Positions 1 to 23,740 of a stretch of 64,000 nucleotides of DNA are shown piece by piece. The translations under genes were made by a program, and so were the position numbers. How positions within the stretch are numbered: position 1 is the stretch's first letter; each line of letters opens with the position of its first letter. The DNA is from Aptenodytes patagonicus (taxonomy: Eukaryota > Chordata > Aves > Sphenisciformes > Spheniscidae), in contig NC_134974.1 in assembly GCF_965638725.1 (NCBI RefSeq), positions 2,874,143 to 2,938,142 of the forward strand. Direction: 5' to 3'. A model generated the notes under the pieces. It saw only the letters and a list, made by a program, of their open reading frames with translations. It did no database searches and was not told where the DNA came from.

Positions 1-12623
<12,623 letters not shown>

Positions 12624-14860
12624 CCCCTCGTCACGGAAGAACGTAACCCCCCCCCCCTTCCCCAATTAACACTTAAAATTCTGTTATTGTATTAAAGCCC
12701 TTAAACTAAATATTATTAATAATAATACCATTTGTGAACTTCATGTTTATGGAATTAAGCAACTAGGATAAATGGCAGGCTCGGCCAAGAAAAGAGGGGA
12801 AAACAGTGTTGGATGGCAGAGGAACCGCCCGAGGGTGTTCTGTCTCTTCCTTCCGCTTGGGTCCTGTTCCAGAAGATGGACTGTGCTTTTATTTTTTACA
12901 ACTGGAACTAGAAACGTCATCCGTTTGCACTGTTCAGACATATGTATGTATGTATGTAAAAAAACCAACCAAACAAACAAACAACCGCCCCTAAAAAGCT
13001 ATATATACAAATACCGTGCACGTATATACATATATATATTTCTTTTAAAATTTCATATCGGTGGCAGTACCTTTTTTAAGCTTGCGTTTTTACACGCATC
13101 TCTCCTCCCAACCCATCGTCTTTTTTTTAAAAACTAACTTCAGAGAAAAAAAAAAAAACAGAAAAAAAAGGAGGAAAAACAAAAAAAAAAGAAGCAACGT
13201 TACAGGGAAATACCTCTCCTGGCACAAGGACCTCTACACGTTTACAAGCTCTTGACTTTCTTTTTTTTTTCTTCTTTTTTTTTTTTTTTTTCTTTTTTCC
13301 TGTGTTTCGGTTCGGTTCTGGGTATTTTCACGCGGACTTTGAGCGACTGTGGGGGACGTCCGGCTCCGGGAGCGAGGGGAGCCCAGCGGCGCGGCTGGCG
13401 TGGGAATCTTGCAGGTTCCAGGATCCCTCTCCTCGCTCCGGCACCCCGAGGCCGGGTGGCCGCCCGCTCCCCTCGCCGCCCCCGTGGGCCGGCAGATCTG
13501 GGCGGTGATCCGAGACCCTCGGGCTTTTCGGAGGAGAGCAGAGAGCACTTCCGAAAACCGGCCGGCTTCAGCCACGGCGGCGGGTGATCTGCCCGTGGCT
13601 CGGGTGGCCGAGCAGTGCCGAGGAGGAGAAATAAGGTAGAAAAGCTGCTTTCCCTGCTTTTGAGCTGGTTTCGGTATAGCTCCCCCAGGTAGCCTTGGGT
13701 TTGGGGTGGGTTTTGTGATATTTGGGAGATGCTGGTCCTGCTGCTTCCCCCCCCCCCAGCGAGGAACAAGACACAACTGTGGAGCTTGGGCGAGCACGGG
13801 TGAGCATCTCGGTAACGCTCGCGGCCCCCCGGGCACCGTGGGCGTGGGAGGGAGGCGATGCCGAGCGGAAAAGGCGTTAGCGCGGTGCTTTCCCCTTCCT
13901 GCCCGTCTTTCGGGAAGGGGTTTAATCTGCCCCTCGCCCCAGCGAGGACGGGTCCGTGGTGCCGGGACGCAGCCGGCGGAGGGGGCTCGGTGGGTCCCCG
14001 GTGGGAGCCTTTGGCTGCCATGACCCTGGCTGCGCTCCCTCTCCAGGGCTGCCCTGGGGCCATTAAGGGAAAAAAAAGCGATTTTAAAAACCCGGCGGGG
14101 GAGACACCGTCCGTCGTCCCCCCCCCGCCCCATTCCCCGTGTCGCCGATATTCCACGTGGGTTTTGGGTTAAATTCCCGGTCGGTGCGGGGGAATCCTAC
14201 CGGTTCCTCGGCTCTCGGGCGGCTTTTGCAGCCGGGGGCTGCCGGGAGAGAGCAAAGGCGAGGGCCGTGAGCAGGGAATTAATTAGCCCAGCGCCGGAGT
14301 AATTGGATTTGCGCTCGGCCGTGTCTCTCGCCCTCCCGGGGCCGTTGTCCTCGGGAGCCCTGTGCCGCTGGAGGCCCGGGGGGGGGGGCGATGGGGGAGC
14401 GATTTGGGAAAGGTGTGGGGGGGACACCCCCCACCCCCCCCTCCCATCCTCTCCAGCCCCTGCGCCAGGGCTCATCAGTGGCACGAAAGGCGCGGGTCTC
14501 AGCAATAATCCCACCCTGTTCGAGTTGGAGCCGGTGAAACGTGTGTGTGTCCCCCCCACCCCGATTTCACTGCCATCCACATCCTCTTTAATTTATTTGA
14601 GAGAACTCTAATTGTCTTTTCACTGCAGTGTCTTGTATTTTTTATTTGTGAGTCAGAAATGTGAAAAAAAAAAAAGACAAAAAAAAAAAAAAACAAAAAA
14701 CACAAAAAGAAAAAAAAAAAAAGTCCCCCCCTTGTCCCTCCCCCAGCTGCTCCCGGTGTTTCATTCCTCGGTCTCTAACCATGCCGGTTGTTTGGTAAAG
14801 TCACTTAGTGTAATTAATTGTAACATATTCTTTTAAATAAATTGATTTATTGATGAAACT
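12624..14860 (+). other. SNX27: SNX27 3' untranslated region
   Basis: Begins after the stop at 12623. It contains AT-rich blocks with long A and T runs (12690-13310), a GC-rich island (13340-14460) and then another A-rich block (14660-14720) before a canonical AATAAA at 14836. An ATTAAA near 12690 could serve a short 3'UTR form. Confidence 0.7.
14836..14841 (+). terminator. SNX27: SNX27 poly(A) signal AATAAA
   Basis: AATAAA in an AT-rich context followed by a GT-rich stretch and then a long G-run (14947-14991) typical of downstream pause sequence. Confidence 0.7.
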
Positions 14861-14946
14861 ACTGGGAACTGTGGCCGTGCTCCTTCCCCGCGGGCGCTGG
14901 GGCCGATCTTGCCCCGCTCCCTCCCGCCCCCACCCCTGGTACCGCT

Positions 14947-14991
14947 GGGGGGGGGTGGGGGGTGGGGGTGGGGGTGGGGGGATGCTTTAGA
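14947..14991 (+). other. G-run cluster (G-quadruplex candidate) between convergent genes
   Basis: Five or more runs of at least five G separated by single T occur on the + strand about 110 bp past the SNX27 poly(A) signal and just short of the CELF3 one. G-rich elements at such positions are known to slow polymerase; the function here is inference. Confidence 0.6.
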
Positions 14992-15004
14992 GTCTCCTTT
15001 AAGC

Positions 15005-16589
15005 TTTAATTTTTTTTAACTTATTTTATTTAGACAGAAAAAAAAAAAGAAAAAAAGAAAAAAAATTAAATTATCCAAAGTAACTGCAATAAATAGCAAA
15101 TAAGTTAAGCGGCGGCATCTCAACCGCAGACGTCAACTCCCGGGGGTCTGCGTTCCCCCCCCCCCACGCTAACGGCCCCGCGCCCCCCACCCCATCCCAC
15201 CCCCTAAATCAACTCAGCAGGTACCAAACCCCCCAAAAGGGGGGGAAAGAGAGAGAGACCCGGCCCCCGCGCCCCCCAACCACCTTATTTACAGCGGGGA
15301 GCGGCGGGTGTAAACGTGGGGCTGGGGGATGCCGGGGGGGGGGGGGGCACCGTCCCCCTTTGGGGGGTGCCGGGGGGGGGCACCATCCCCGTGGGGGGCA
15401 GCTGCGGGGCCGGACGGGGCCGGGCATGGCACCCTTTTGGCTGGTGGGTGCCCGGCGCCCCCCGGTTTTGGCCGTTGTGGGTCCAGGCAGAGCCGGAGAC
15501 GTCGTGTCCGCCTGGCGCGTCCCCCTGTCCGTCCAGCTGCCAGTGGCGCATCCCCATTTCGGCTGCTCCGGGTCCCTGCGGCTCCCGGTGTGCTGATGCC
15601 GGCCGTGACCGTCTCCCAGATTTGGCTGTTTTGTGCCCGGCGTGTCCCGGCTTCGGCCACTCCGTGTCCATCCGGCACCCGTCGCGGCGTCGGCTCAGCC
15701 GCGCCGGCCACGTGCAGCACTGGGCACGGCACCGGGCGCATCACCGTGTCGGAGCATCCCCGTGTCGGAGCATCCCAATTTCGGCTGCTCTGTGTCCATA
15801 CAGTGTCTGGCGCGCCCCGGCCATGGCTGTGCCGTGGGGGGGTGCATCCCCCCCACCCCCGGTACTGGTGCAGCTGCCAGTGGCCGTGGGTGAGGAGGGG
15901 GGAAACTGAGGCAGGTGGGGGGGGGGGGGGGGGGGGGGCGAAGCGGGGTGGCAGTGTGTGTCGGGGAGGGGGTCCCGCTGCGCCCTGGCACAGCCACCCA
16001 GGGGACCTGGGAGGGGGTGGCGGTGCCAGGGCCGGTACCCCCAACCGTGGGCGTGTCCCCCCCCTCGGCGGGACCCCCCCCCTCCCCGGCTTGGAGCTGG
16101 TTTTGGTCCTGTTTGGTGAGAAAAAAGCTCCAAGCAGGGTCCCCCTGGGGGGGGGGGGGCAGGGCCCTGCGGGGAGTGGGGGGGTCTTGGGGGGGTGGGT
16201 GCCCCCCCAGGGCAGATTGGACCCGGATGCTGGGGGGGTGCTGGCACCCAGGGCCCACCCAGCCCTGCCTGGACTGGGATGGACGAGGGGGTCCGGATCG
16301 GTCCTGGAGGGGGGGTCCATCCTTCCTGAGCATGTGGGGGTCTGTGTCCCCCCCCCAGCAGGACCGAGCCCCCTGCGGGCACCACTGGGTGGGTGTGGGG
16401 GGGGGCTGCTCTGCAATAGGGGGGCACCCAGGGGTGCTGCTCCAGAGCCTCCGGACCTGGGTCGGGGGGGGAGACACGGGAGGAACATTAAGTAGAGCTG
16501 GGGGGGCAGGTGGGGCTCCCAGCTGAGGGTGCCCCGGGTGGGGTGCTGGGGGGGGGGTTGCCGGGGGGGTCCCGGGGGGCTCACCGGGC
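15005..16589 (-). other. CELF3: CELF3 3' untranslated region
   Basis: Runs from the CELF3 stop (16590-16592) leftward to a TTTATT (AATAAA on the minus strand) at 15025-15030. Long G/C homopolymers are frequent. Between about 15440 and 15830 the text drifts through degenerate repeats of a 'ttcggctgctctgtgtccat'-like phrase. Confidence 0.6.
15025..15030 (-). terminator. CELF3: CELF3 poly(A) signal candidate
   Basis: TTTATT on the given strand reads AATAAA on the minus strand. It lies in an AT-rich block, only about 190 bp from the oppositely oriented SNX27 signal. Confidence 0.55.
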
Positions 16590-18720
16590 TCAGTACGGCC
16601 GGTTGGCATCTTTGGGCCTCTTGAGCTGCACCTTGAGGCGCTTCATCCCAATCTGGAAGCCGTTCATGGCCTGGATGGCCGCCTGGGCGCTGGCCGGGTT
16701 GTCAAAGCTCACGAAGCCTGCGGGGACGGCGGGGACAGCGGGGACATCGGGGACGGTGGGGACGGGGGTGGCCACAACCCTCCCCTGCCTCTGCCCCACC
16801 GCCCTGGGGGGGGGGGTTCCGCCACGGGGCAAGGTGGCCCCCGCGGCATCTGGTGTGGTGTCCCCACGCCCCAGCCGTGGTGTCCCCGGCTGGGGTGTCC
16901 CCGTGCCCCAACCGTGGCGTCCCCATCCCCGCTGTCCCCAGGCGGCGGCGGCCCTACCGAAGCACTTGCTCTGGTTGGTGGCACGGTCCACGAAGACCTT
17001 GGCGGAGATGACGTTGCCGAAGGGCAGGAACATCTGCAGGATCTCGGTGTCGGCGAACTCCTGGGGCAGGTGGTAGATGAAGATGTTACAGCCCTCGGGG
17101 CCTGCGGAGGGAGCGGCGTCACAGCGGGCACGGGGGGCACCGGCCCCGCACCCCCAAACCCGGCCCCATGCACCTGTGGGCACCCCAAAACCCGGCCCCA
17201 TGCACCCACGGGCACCCCAAAACCCTGCCTTGCACCCACAGCCCCATGGGCACCCTCAGTCCCAAACCCCCACCACCACCACCTCCCTGGTGGGACACTC
17301 CCAAACCCCGCGGGGGCACCCCAATAACCCCCATGGGGCATTCTGGCCCCCCCCAATGCCCCGGGGCATCCCACCCCTGCAGCATGGGGCACCCCAAGCC
17401 CAGCACCCTGGGGAGGGTCCCTTGCGGGGTGTGTGTGTGGGGGGGTGTCCCCGGGGTGTGCTCACCTTCGCGCTGCTGCTGCTGGGGGGGGGGCGGGGGG
17501 GCGAGCAGGGGCCCCGGGGGGCGAAGGCCGGGCTCACCAGCCCGTAGGCTGCCGGATAGGCGGCTGCGGGGGCGAGACGGGGTCAGTCCGGCACCGGGAG
17601 GGGACAGGCACCGCCCCCCCCCCCCCCACCCCAGCACCGCCTGGCCCAGCCCTTCCCAGTGCCCCCCAGAGCCGGGCAATGCCCCCCAGTATCTTCAAAT
17701 GGCCCCCAGTGCCCTCCCAGCTCTTCATGGTGCCGCCCAAAGCCATGCAGTGCCCCCAGTGCCCCCCCCGTGCATACCCAGTACCCACTCCAGCCTTCCA
17801 GTGTCCCCCCCCCAAGCCCCAAGTGTCCCCCAAGGCCATGCAATAGTCCCCCACTGCGATCCCAGTGCCCCCCAGTACTAATCAATGCCCCTCCAGTGCC
17901 CCCCAGTCCCTCCCAGATGCCCCCAATGCCCCCCCAGTGCCTCCCAGATGCTCCCAGTACCCACCAGTGCCATCCAATGCCCCCCCCAGTACCCACCAGT
18001 GCCATGCAATGCCCCCCCAGTACCCTCCTAATACCCACCAGTGCCATGCAATGCCCCCCAGTCGCCCCCTCAGTGCCTCCCAGTGCCCCAGCGCCATGCA
18101 ATGCCCCCCCAGTACCCTCCCAGTGCCCCCAGTGCCATGCAATGCCCCCCCAGTACCCTCCCAGCGCCATGCAATGCCCCCCCAGTACCCTCCCAGTGCC
18201 CCCAGCACCATGCAATGCCCCCCAGTACCCTCCCAGCGCCATGCAATGCCCCCCCAGTACCCTCCCAGTGCCCCCAGTGCCATGCAATGCCCCCCCAGTA
18301 CCCTCCCAGTGCCCCCAGCGCCATGCAGTGCCCCCCCCAGCGCCTCCCGGCTGCCCTCCCAGTACCCACCAGTGCCATGCAATGCCCCCCCAGCTCCCCC
18401 CAGTGCCCCGGGGCCAGACCTGTGTAGTGCTGCATGCCGGCGTAGGCTTGCTGCAGGGGGTCCCCGGGGGCGGCGGGGCTCTGGGCTGGGGGCAGAGGGG
18501 GCCGTTAGGGGGGGGGCGTGGGGGGGTGGGGGCATGGGGGGTGGGGGTGGGGGGGCGGGCCGGCGGGCACCTGGGAAGGGGGGGACCCCGCCGGCGTAGA
18601 CGGCCTCGGGGGCGGGGGGTCCCGCGGGCTGCGCCGGCACTGGGCTGTAGCCGTTGACACTCAGCGGGGCCGCGATGGCGGGCACCGGCGTGGCGGCCAT
18701 GGCCGGCGGCGTGCTGGTTC
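16590..18720 (-). CDS. CELF3: CUGBP Elav-like family member 3, C-terminal half (partial)
   Basis: CELF proteins bind UG-rich RNA and control alternative splicing, CELF3 mainly in neurons. Exons on the minus strand: 18571-18720, 18420-18485, 17466-17563, 16958-17101 and 16590-16717. They give the divergent linker ([18 protein letters not shown], then [12 protein letters not shown]) and a complete RRM3: [13 protein letters not shown] carries RNP2, and [17 protein letters not shown] carries RNP1, ending [10 protein letters not shown] exactly as in human CELF3. RRM1, RRM2 and the start must lie to the right, in or beyond the N gap at 19177. The exon 17466-17563 is 98 bp where a multiple of three is needed: [11 protein letters not shown] and [14 protein letters not shown] lie in different frames. 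One base appears missing in a C-run, most simply a homopolymer assembly error. CELF3 is preferred over other CELFs by the Pro/Gln tract and by its SNX27 neighbour. Confidence 0.93.
17680..18415. repeat. CELF3 intronic minisatellite, about 35-bp unit
   Basis: Degenerate then regular copies of a unit like 'agtgccatgcaatgcccc' plus 'cccagtaccctcc', tightest at 18000-18345. It fills almost the whole intron between the CELF3 exons at 17466-17563 and 18420-18485. All six frames stay open through it, which creates false long ORFs. Confidence 0.9.
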
Positions 18721-19176
18721 CTGTGGGACACCTGCGTCACCCCCACGGTGGCACCTTCTCACCCTCCGTCCCCACGTGCCCCTGTCCCCCCCCCCACCTC
18801 CCCAGGTGGCCCCATCCCTCCGTGTCCCCACCCTTGGGGTCCCTAATCCAGGTGTCTCCAGCCTGTGGTGCCACCTCCATGTCTGCACCCCCAGTGCCAC
18901 CCTCCTCCTGTCCCTGTCCCATCCCCGGGTGTCCCCGTTCCCTGGTGCCCCCGTAGCCCCATCCCTGGTGCCACCATCTCTGGTGCCCCTCATCTCCCAC
19001 TGCCTCCCCGTGTTCCCATGTCCCCTCCCATCTCCCCTTGCTGCCCCTGTGTCCCCCCGCCGTGTCCCCACATCTCTGTTCCCATTGCCCCCATCCTGAT
19101 GTCCCCATCCTCGGGTGCCTCATCTCCCAGCGCCACCCCGCCATGTCCCCCCATCCCTGGACATCCCTGATCTCCC
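18721..19176 (-). other. CELF3: CELF3 intron up to assembly gap
   Basis: C-rich low-complexity text made of 'tccctggtgcccc'-like phrases. No exon seen. The next upstream CELF3 exon is not present before the Ns. Confidence 0.7.
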
Positions 19177-19276
19177 NNNNNNNNNNNNNNNNNNNNNNNN
19201 NNNNNNNNNNNNNNNNNNNNNNNNNNNNNNNNNNNNNNNNNNNNNNNNNNNNNNNNNNNNNNNNNNNNNNNNNNNN
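19177..19276. other. Assembly gap of exactly 100 N
   Basis: A round 100-base N run usually stands for a gap of unknown size. It must hide the 5' part of CELF3 (RRM1, RRM2) and the terminal exon of TDRKH. In human the genes RIIAD1, MRPL9 and OAZ3 also lie between CELF3 and TDRKH. Confidence 0.95.
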
Positions 19277-19429
19277 GGAACGCTGTCCTCCCCCCGCCCC
19301 GGGGAGCGTCACAGCCTCCGGCCAGCTGCGCGGTGTGCTAGAGGGAACCACCGGCTCCGCACCGCGGGGGCCGAATCCCACGTTACCGGTGTAACCGGGC
19401 ACGTTCCCACCTGGCACCTCCGGGCTCAC

Positions 19430-22400
19430 CCGAAAGGCTGACGCAGGACAGGGTCAGGGGGGTCTCGCCGGGACTTTTCCGGGGCTCCGACAAGAGGCTC
19501 TCGAGGGAGGCACAGGAGACGTCCTCCTGCGCAGGGAAGAGCCGGGTTGACCGTCCCCGGAGGACACCGGGACGGCTTTGGGTCAGCAAGAAAACGTCCC
19601 CGCGCCGGGGAAGACACGCTGTCCCCGGGCGCCAGGGGACGCAGTGCCGGCTCCCTCCGGGGAAGCCGGGCAGGAGAACAAGCCGCCCCCTCCGGTCCCG
19701 CGTCCGCTCACCGGCATCTCCGCCCCGACCTCCTTCGCCAGCCGCGGGGGGCTGTCCCCCACCGCCTCTTCCTCCTGGGGACAGGGGACGGCGTAGCCCA
19801 GCCGCACCAGCTCTGCTCCGATGTCCAGGTTCTGCGTGGAAACAAGACGGGGCTGGAGAGCCGGTGGCTCAGGGGAGCGGGGAAGGGCCGAGGAGGGGGC
19901 TCGGGGGGGGGGCGTTTGAACGAGCACGGCTCACGGCGGGGGCCGGGCAGAGCGGCGGGGCTCACCTCTCCGTGGTGGAGGGCGTAGAGCCCGACGTTCG
20001 GCCTCGTGCCGAGTCCAGACTGGACGTAACTGGAAATTTTTGCCACCAGCGGTTTCCACATGGCGCAGTGAGTGAGCCGGTCGAACTCGTCCAGGGCCGC
20101 CTCTTCCCACTCGTCCCCTGCGGGAGAGGATTAACGGGGCGAGCGCAGCCCGGTTCAGAAGCGGACGACTGTGGGTGTCGTCTGCGGGGAAGGGACACGG
20201 CCGAAGCCGGCCCCTGCCTCCCCCGCGGGCCGCCCGGGGCTCCCTCCCCGCTCACCAGCGGGCGCGACGCCGGCCAGGCTGCACTCGATGGCCTGGAAGG
20301 GCAGGCTTAGGAAGTCGCTCCTGGCAGGGAGAGAAGGCCACCGTCACGCCGCGCTGCCGGAGCCGCCAGCTCTCCCGGCGAGGACAGCCTGCCTCGGTCG
20401 CCATCCCGGCTCCCCGGTGATTTCCGCGGCTCCTCACGCCGCAACCGCTTCACAAAACACCGAATTGCCTCGGCTAATTCCTCCGGCGACGCAGCCACGA
20501 GAGCCCTCCCCCCCCAAGCCACACCGCAAGCTGTCCCGGGGACCTTAAACCACGGCCCGGTTGTCATCGTCGTCGTCCCCCCCCCCCCCCCAGCTCTTCC
20601 CCAGGTGACACCCCGCGCTCACCGCAGGGCTCGCAGTGCCTCGCGGGGGGCCTCCCCATTGTCCCCAAAATCCACGTAGTAAAGGTCAAAGTTGCCGTTC
20701 TCCAGCGTGCCCAGGACGCGGGCTCGGTACCAGTCGCTGCTGTCCACGTAGGGGAGCGGCCACGATGTCCCCTGCTCGGACGGTCGAGAGCTCTGCCTGT
20801 GGCGGTGGGGACAGGGCAGGTGACGTCCCTGGGACGGGCGAGGGGACCCACTGGGGGGGGGGATGACACACCACACACACACACACACACCCCCCCCCGA
20901 GGCCGGCGCCCCATGGGGTCTCACCGCGCGGCCGCTGCTCTGGTAGTACTGCCGCATCTCGGCGGTCAGCTTGTCCAGCTGCAGGCTGCGGTGGCCGATG
21001 ATCTGGATCCAGAAGTGGTTGGGGTTTTCCGCGGCCGAGACGTAAACTTCCAGGTGCTCGTCGGCGTGGAAGCTGAAATCGGGGCTGGGAACTACGGGAG
21101 AGGCGCGGGGGAGCCCCGGTGAGAGCCGGACGGGGCGGCCGAGGGGACCTCCAGCCTCCCGCAGAGATGGGGAGAAGCCGACCCACAGATCCCCCCTCGC
21201 AGAGACACATTTCGGACCAAACGACTCCAGCAAGAGCCCGGCAGGCGGCTGAGCCGTCCTGCCCGGCCTCGGCCCCGGCCATGTCAACACCCGGAGCAGG
21301 GACGGAGGGAGCGAGACCAGGGGATGAAGCCACAGGCAGCCCGGGGTGACCCGGCGCCATCAACGTGGCTCCCGGACACGCTGCAGGTCCCTAAAGGACC
21401 CGAGCAAATACGTTCCCCCCCAGCGCGGTTTTCCCGTTGCACCCCGGGGACGGCACAAACGCTTCTCTTACCCTCAAATTTTGGCACTGCCACGTGAGGC
21501 CCTGCCGCCAGCTCCTCCAGCTCCTCGCTCTCATCCTCCAGCTCCTCCGCCTCCTCAAAGGGAGCCTGGCCCAGGAGCGACCCTTCGCCCCAGGACGAGC
21601 CCCCATCCTCTTCACCGTGCTCCGGCGCCCCGCCGGGGAGCGGCTCCCACTCCCGCCGGCTGCCCAGGGGCTGCTTGCGCTGGCACCGCATCGCCGTCGA
21701 CTGGGCCAGCTCCTTCCGGAAGGCGTCGTCTTCCATCAGCTTCTCCATGATGAGTTTCTTGGAGGGGAAAAAAAAAAAAAAAAAAAAAAAGAGGAGAGGG
21801 TTGGGCTCGGGGGCCGAGGCGTCCCCCAGCCCCCCTGCCTCCCCCTCACCTTGGCGGCGGCCACCTCCTTCCGCGTCCCCGAGAGCTGGATGACCCTGAC
21901 CGGGGCCAGGCCGGCATCGGCCTCGCGCTCGCAGAACACTTTGGCCCCCGAGCTGCGGCAGATGCCCCGCACCGTCTCGCCGCCCCGGCCTGCGGGAGTC
22001 AGGGAAAGCCCCGGGAAACCGAGGCAGAGCGGACTCAGAGCGGGAACCAGCCTCCATCCCGCAGGGAACCGCAGCGGCTCTCCTGCCTCCTGCTCACGCT
22101 GTCGGGGCTTGCGACAGCAGTTTCGCCGCCACAGACACCGAGCAGGTAAATTGGTGACGCCTCCCGCTGTCCCCTGCCTCCCCGGGAGGGCGGAGGTACC
22201 GATAATCCTGCCAACGGCTCTCTGGGGCACGCAGAGCTGCTCCGACACCGGGACGCTCTCCGTCACGATCTGGTGGACGGCGGCTTTCGCCCGGCAGACT
22301 TGGCCGGGGGAGCCCGAGATCAGCAGCGCCGTCTCCTCGCCCTCGTCCTCTCCCTCCACGTCGATGCGAGCCCCCGTCTCTTGGCTTAGCTGCGGGCACA

Positions 22401-23046
22401 GGGTTGGGGGGGACACCAGCCCCCGGCTGCCATTTACCGGTGCTCCCAGTAAACGTCCCGCGGGAGCGACTTGGCCCTTTCCCGTCACCCCTGCGAGCCT
22501 CCGACACCGCTTACCTTTCTGATGGTGGCTCCCTTCCGGCCGATGATGGATTTCACGGCCGCCCGGGGCACTCGCATCTTGATTTCCAGCTCCTCGTCTC
22601 CCACAAAGGTCAGCCGCTCCTCTGAGGGCAGAGTGACGGCGGCGGGTCCCCACAGCCACGTCCATCCCCGCAGGGAGAGGGGAAACCCCCCGGGGAGGGG
22701 GGTTATGAACAGCGCAAGGGAAACTCAAAGCGGGCAAAGCCACTCCAACAGCCTCCCCGTCCCCAGGGAGGGGGGCCCGCGGCTGAAAATCCCAGGGGCG
22801 TTTACCTCAGGACGTTTGGGGAAGGCGAGGGGAGGTCGGGGTACGGGGGAGGCAGCCGAACGCTCGAGCCCGTGCGTGGGAAGGGCGGGAACGACACGGG
22901 GGGGGGAAGCTGCGACACCCACCTCGGCTCTCCCGGTACCTGCGGTACAGGATGTAGAGGACGGCGGTGCCGGCCGGGACCCCCAGGACCACCGCGGCTT
23001 TCTGCAGCGTCGTCAGGCTGTTCCAGTAACCCCGCTCCGCCGCCAT
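19430..23046 (-). CDS. TDRKH: Tudor and KH domain-containing protein (TDRD2), nearly complete
   Basis: TDRKH anchors on mitochondria and binds methylated PIWI proteins for piRNA 3' trimming. Minus-strand coding exons: 22923-23046 (ATG at 23046), 22515-22621, 22200-22389, 21850-21989, 21472-21757, 20925-21091, 20623-20796, 20256-20320, 19966-20117, 19712-19831 and 19430-19526. Domains in order: an N-terminal membrane helix (LGVPAGTAVLYILYRRY), KH1 with GRKG in SIIGRKGATIRK, KH2 with GRGG in RIIGRGGETVRG, an acidic linker, then an extended Tudor domain (FSFHADEHLEVYVSA, WYRARVLGTLENGNFDLYYV). The total, about 540 codons, fits human (561) once a short last exon, not visible and probably in the N gap, is added. 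Exon 20623-20796 carries a frame break near 20749-20755: AGDIVAAPL and YVDSSDWYRARV are in different frames, as if two bases were missing or one extra. All other exons join in frame. A sequencing or assembly error is the simplest reading, a real lesion the alternative. Confidence 0.95.
20870..20890. repeat. (CA)n microsatellite
   Basis: About nine CA units in a TDRKH intron, flanked by a C-run. Confidence 0.95.
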
Positions 23047-23480
23047 CTTCCCCGCGGCCTAGAGCAAGGAGAGGTTTTACCGGGAGCCTCTCCCCAGCCA
23101 GGCCGGTGCGGGAGGGGAGGGCCCAGGCCGAGCCCCGGGGCACCCTCCGCCGCCTCCACGCGGCTCCCTCCCGCCCGCACACGCGCTGCGGAGGGCTCGG
23201 CCACCCGCGGAGCAGGCGCTCGGGCCCGAGCCCGCCTCAGCCCCGGTCCCGCCGGAACAGGCCGCGGCTCCCGGCGCCCCGGGAGAGGGGCCGCCGCAGC
23301 GGGCGGGCACCGACCCTCGCGGTCCCGCCGCCTCCCGGGGCGGACTCAAGCTACCTGGGGAGCCCGGCCCACGGCGGTGCGAGCCCCGGGTACCGGCCCC
23401 GACCGGGACCCCGGGCCCGGCTTCGCCCCGGTGCCCCCGCGCCCGCCGCCCCTCGAGCCGCCGCCGCCGCCTCACGCGCC
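23047..23480 (-). other. TDRKH: TDRKH 5' untranslated exons
   Basis: The coding exon extends to about 23058, where minus-strand CTCTAG gives an acceptor. A noncoding first exon ends at a donor (plus-strand CTAC before 23355). The start ATG lies in AAGATGGCGGCG, a YY1-like context with a purine at -3. Exact transcription start is not visible. Confidence 0.5.
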
Positions 23481-23499
23481 CGGCCGCCACCAGCCCCGC

Positions 23500-23740
23500 C
23501 CCCTCCCGCCGCGCTCCAATCATAGCGCCGCTCCTCTCCGCCCCACCAATCACCGCCGAAGGGGCGGTGGCCAATCCCCGGACGGCCTCCCACGAGGGGG
23601 TGGGGAAGGAGGAGAGGGGCGAGGGGGCGGGGCACAGCACCTGCCTGGGAATAAAGCGGCCAATCCGCGCCGCGCGGTAGCCGGCTGGAGCCAATCAGCG
23701 AGCAGCAGAGGGGGCTCGGACCCGCCCCGAGCGGTGAGTG
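23500..23740. promoter_or_regulatory. TDRKH CpG promoter with a CCAAT-box cluster
   Basis: Five CCAAT motifs on the plus strand occur near 23516, 23546, 23572, 23661 and 23694 in a CpG-dense stretch with GGGCGG boxes. CCAAT is the NF-Y site, and NF-Y often binds spaced arrays in divergent promoters. The interval lies upstream of TDRKH exon 1 and only about 250 bp from the RORC 3' end. A rightward transcript could start here (GGTGAGT at 23734), but no coding sequence supports it. Confidence 0.6.

Noticed and set aside
17680-18657. Open frames through the CELF3 intron that look like Met/Pro/Gln repeat proteins
   Set aside because: Minisatellite translation; the true CELF3 exons flank it.
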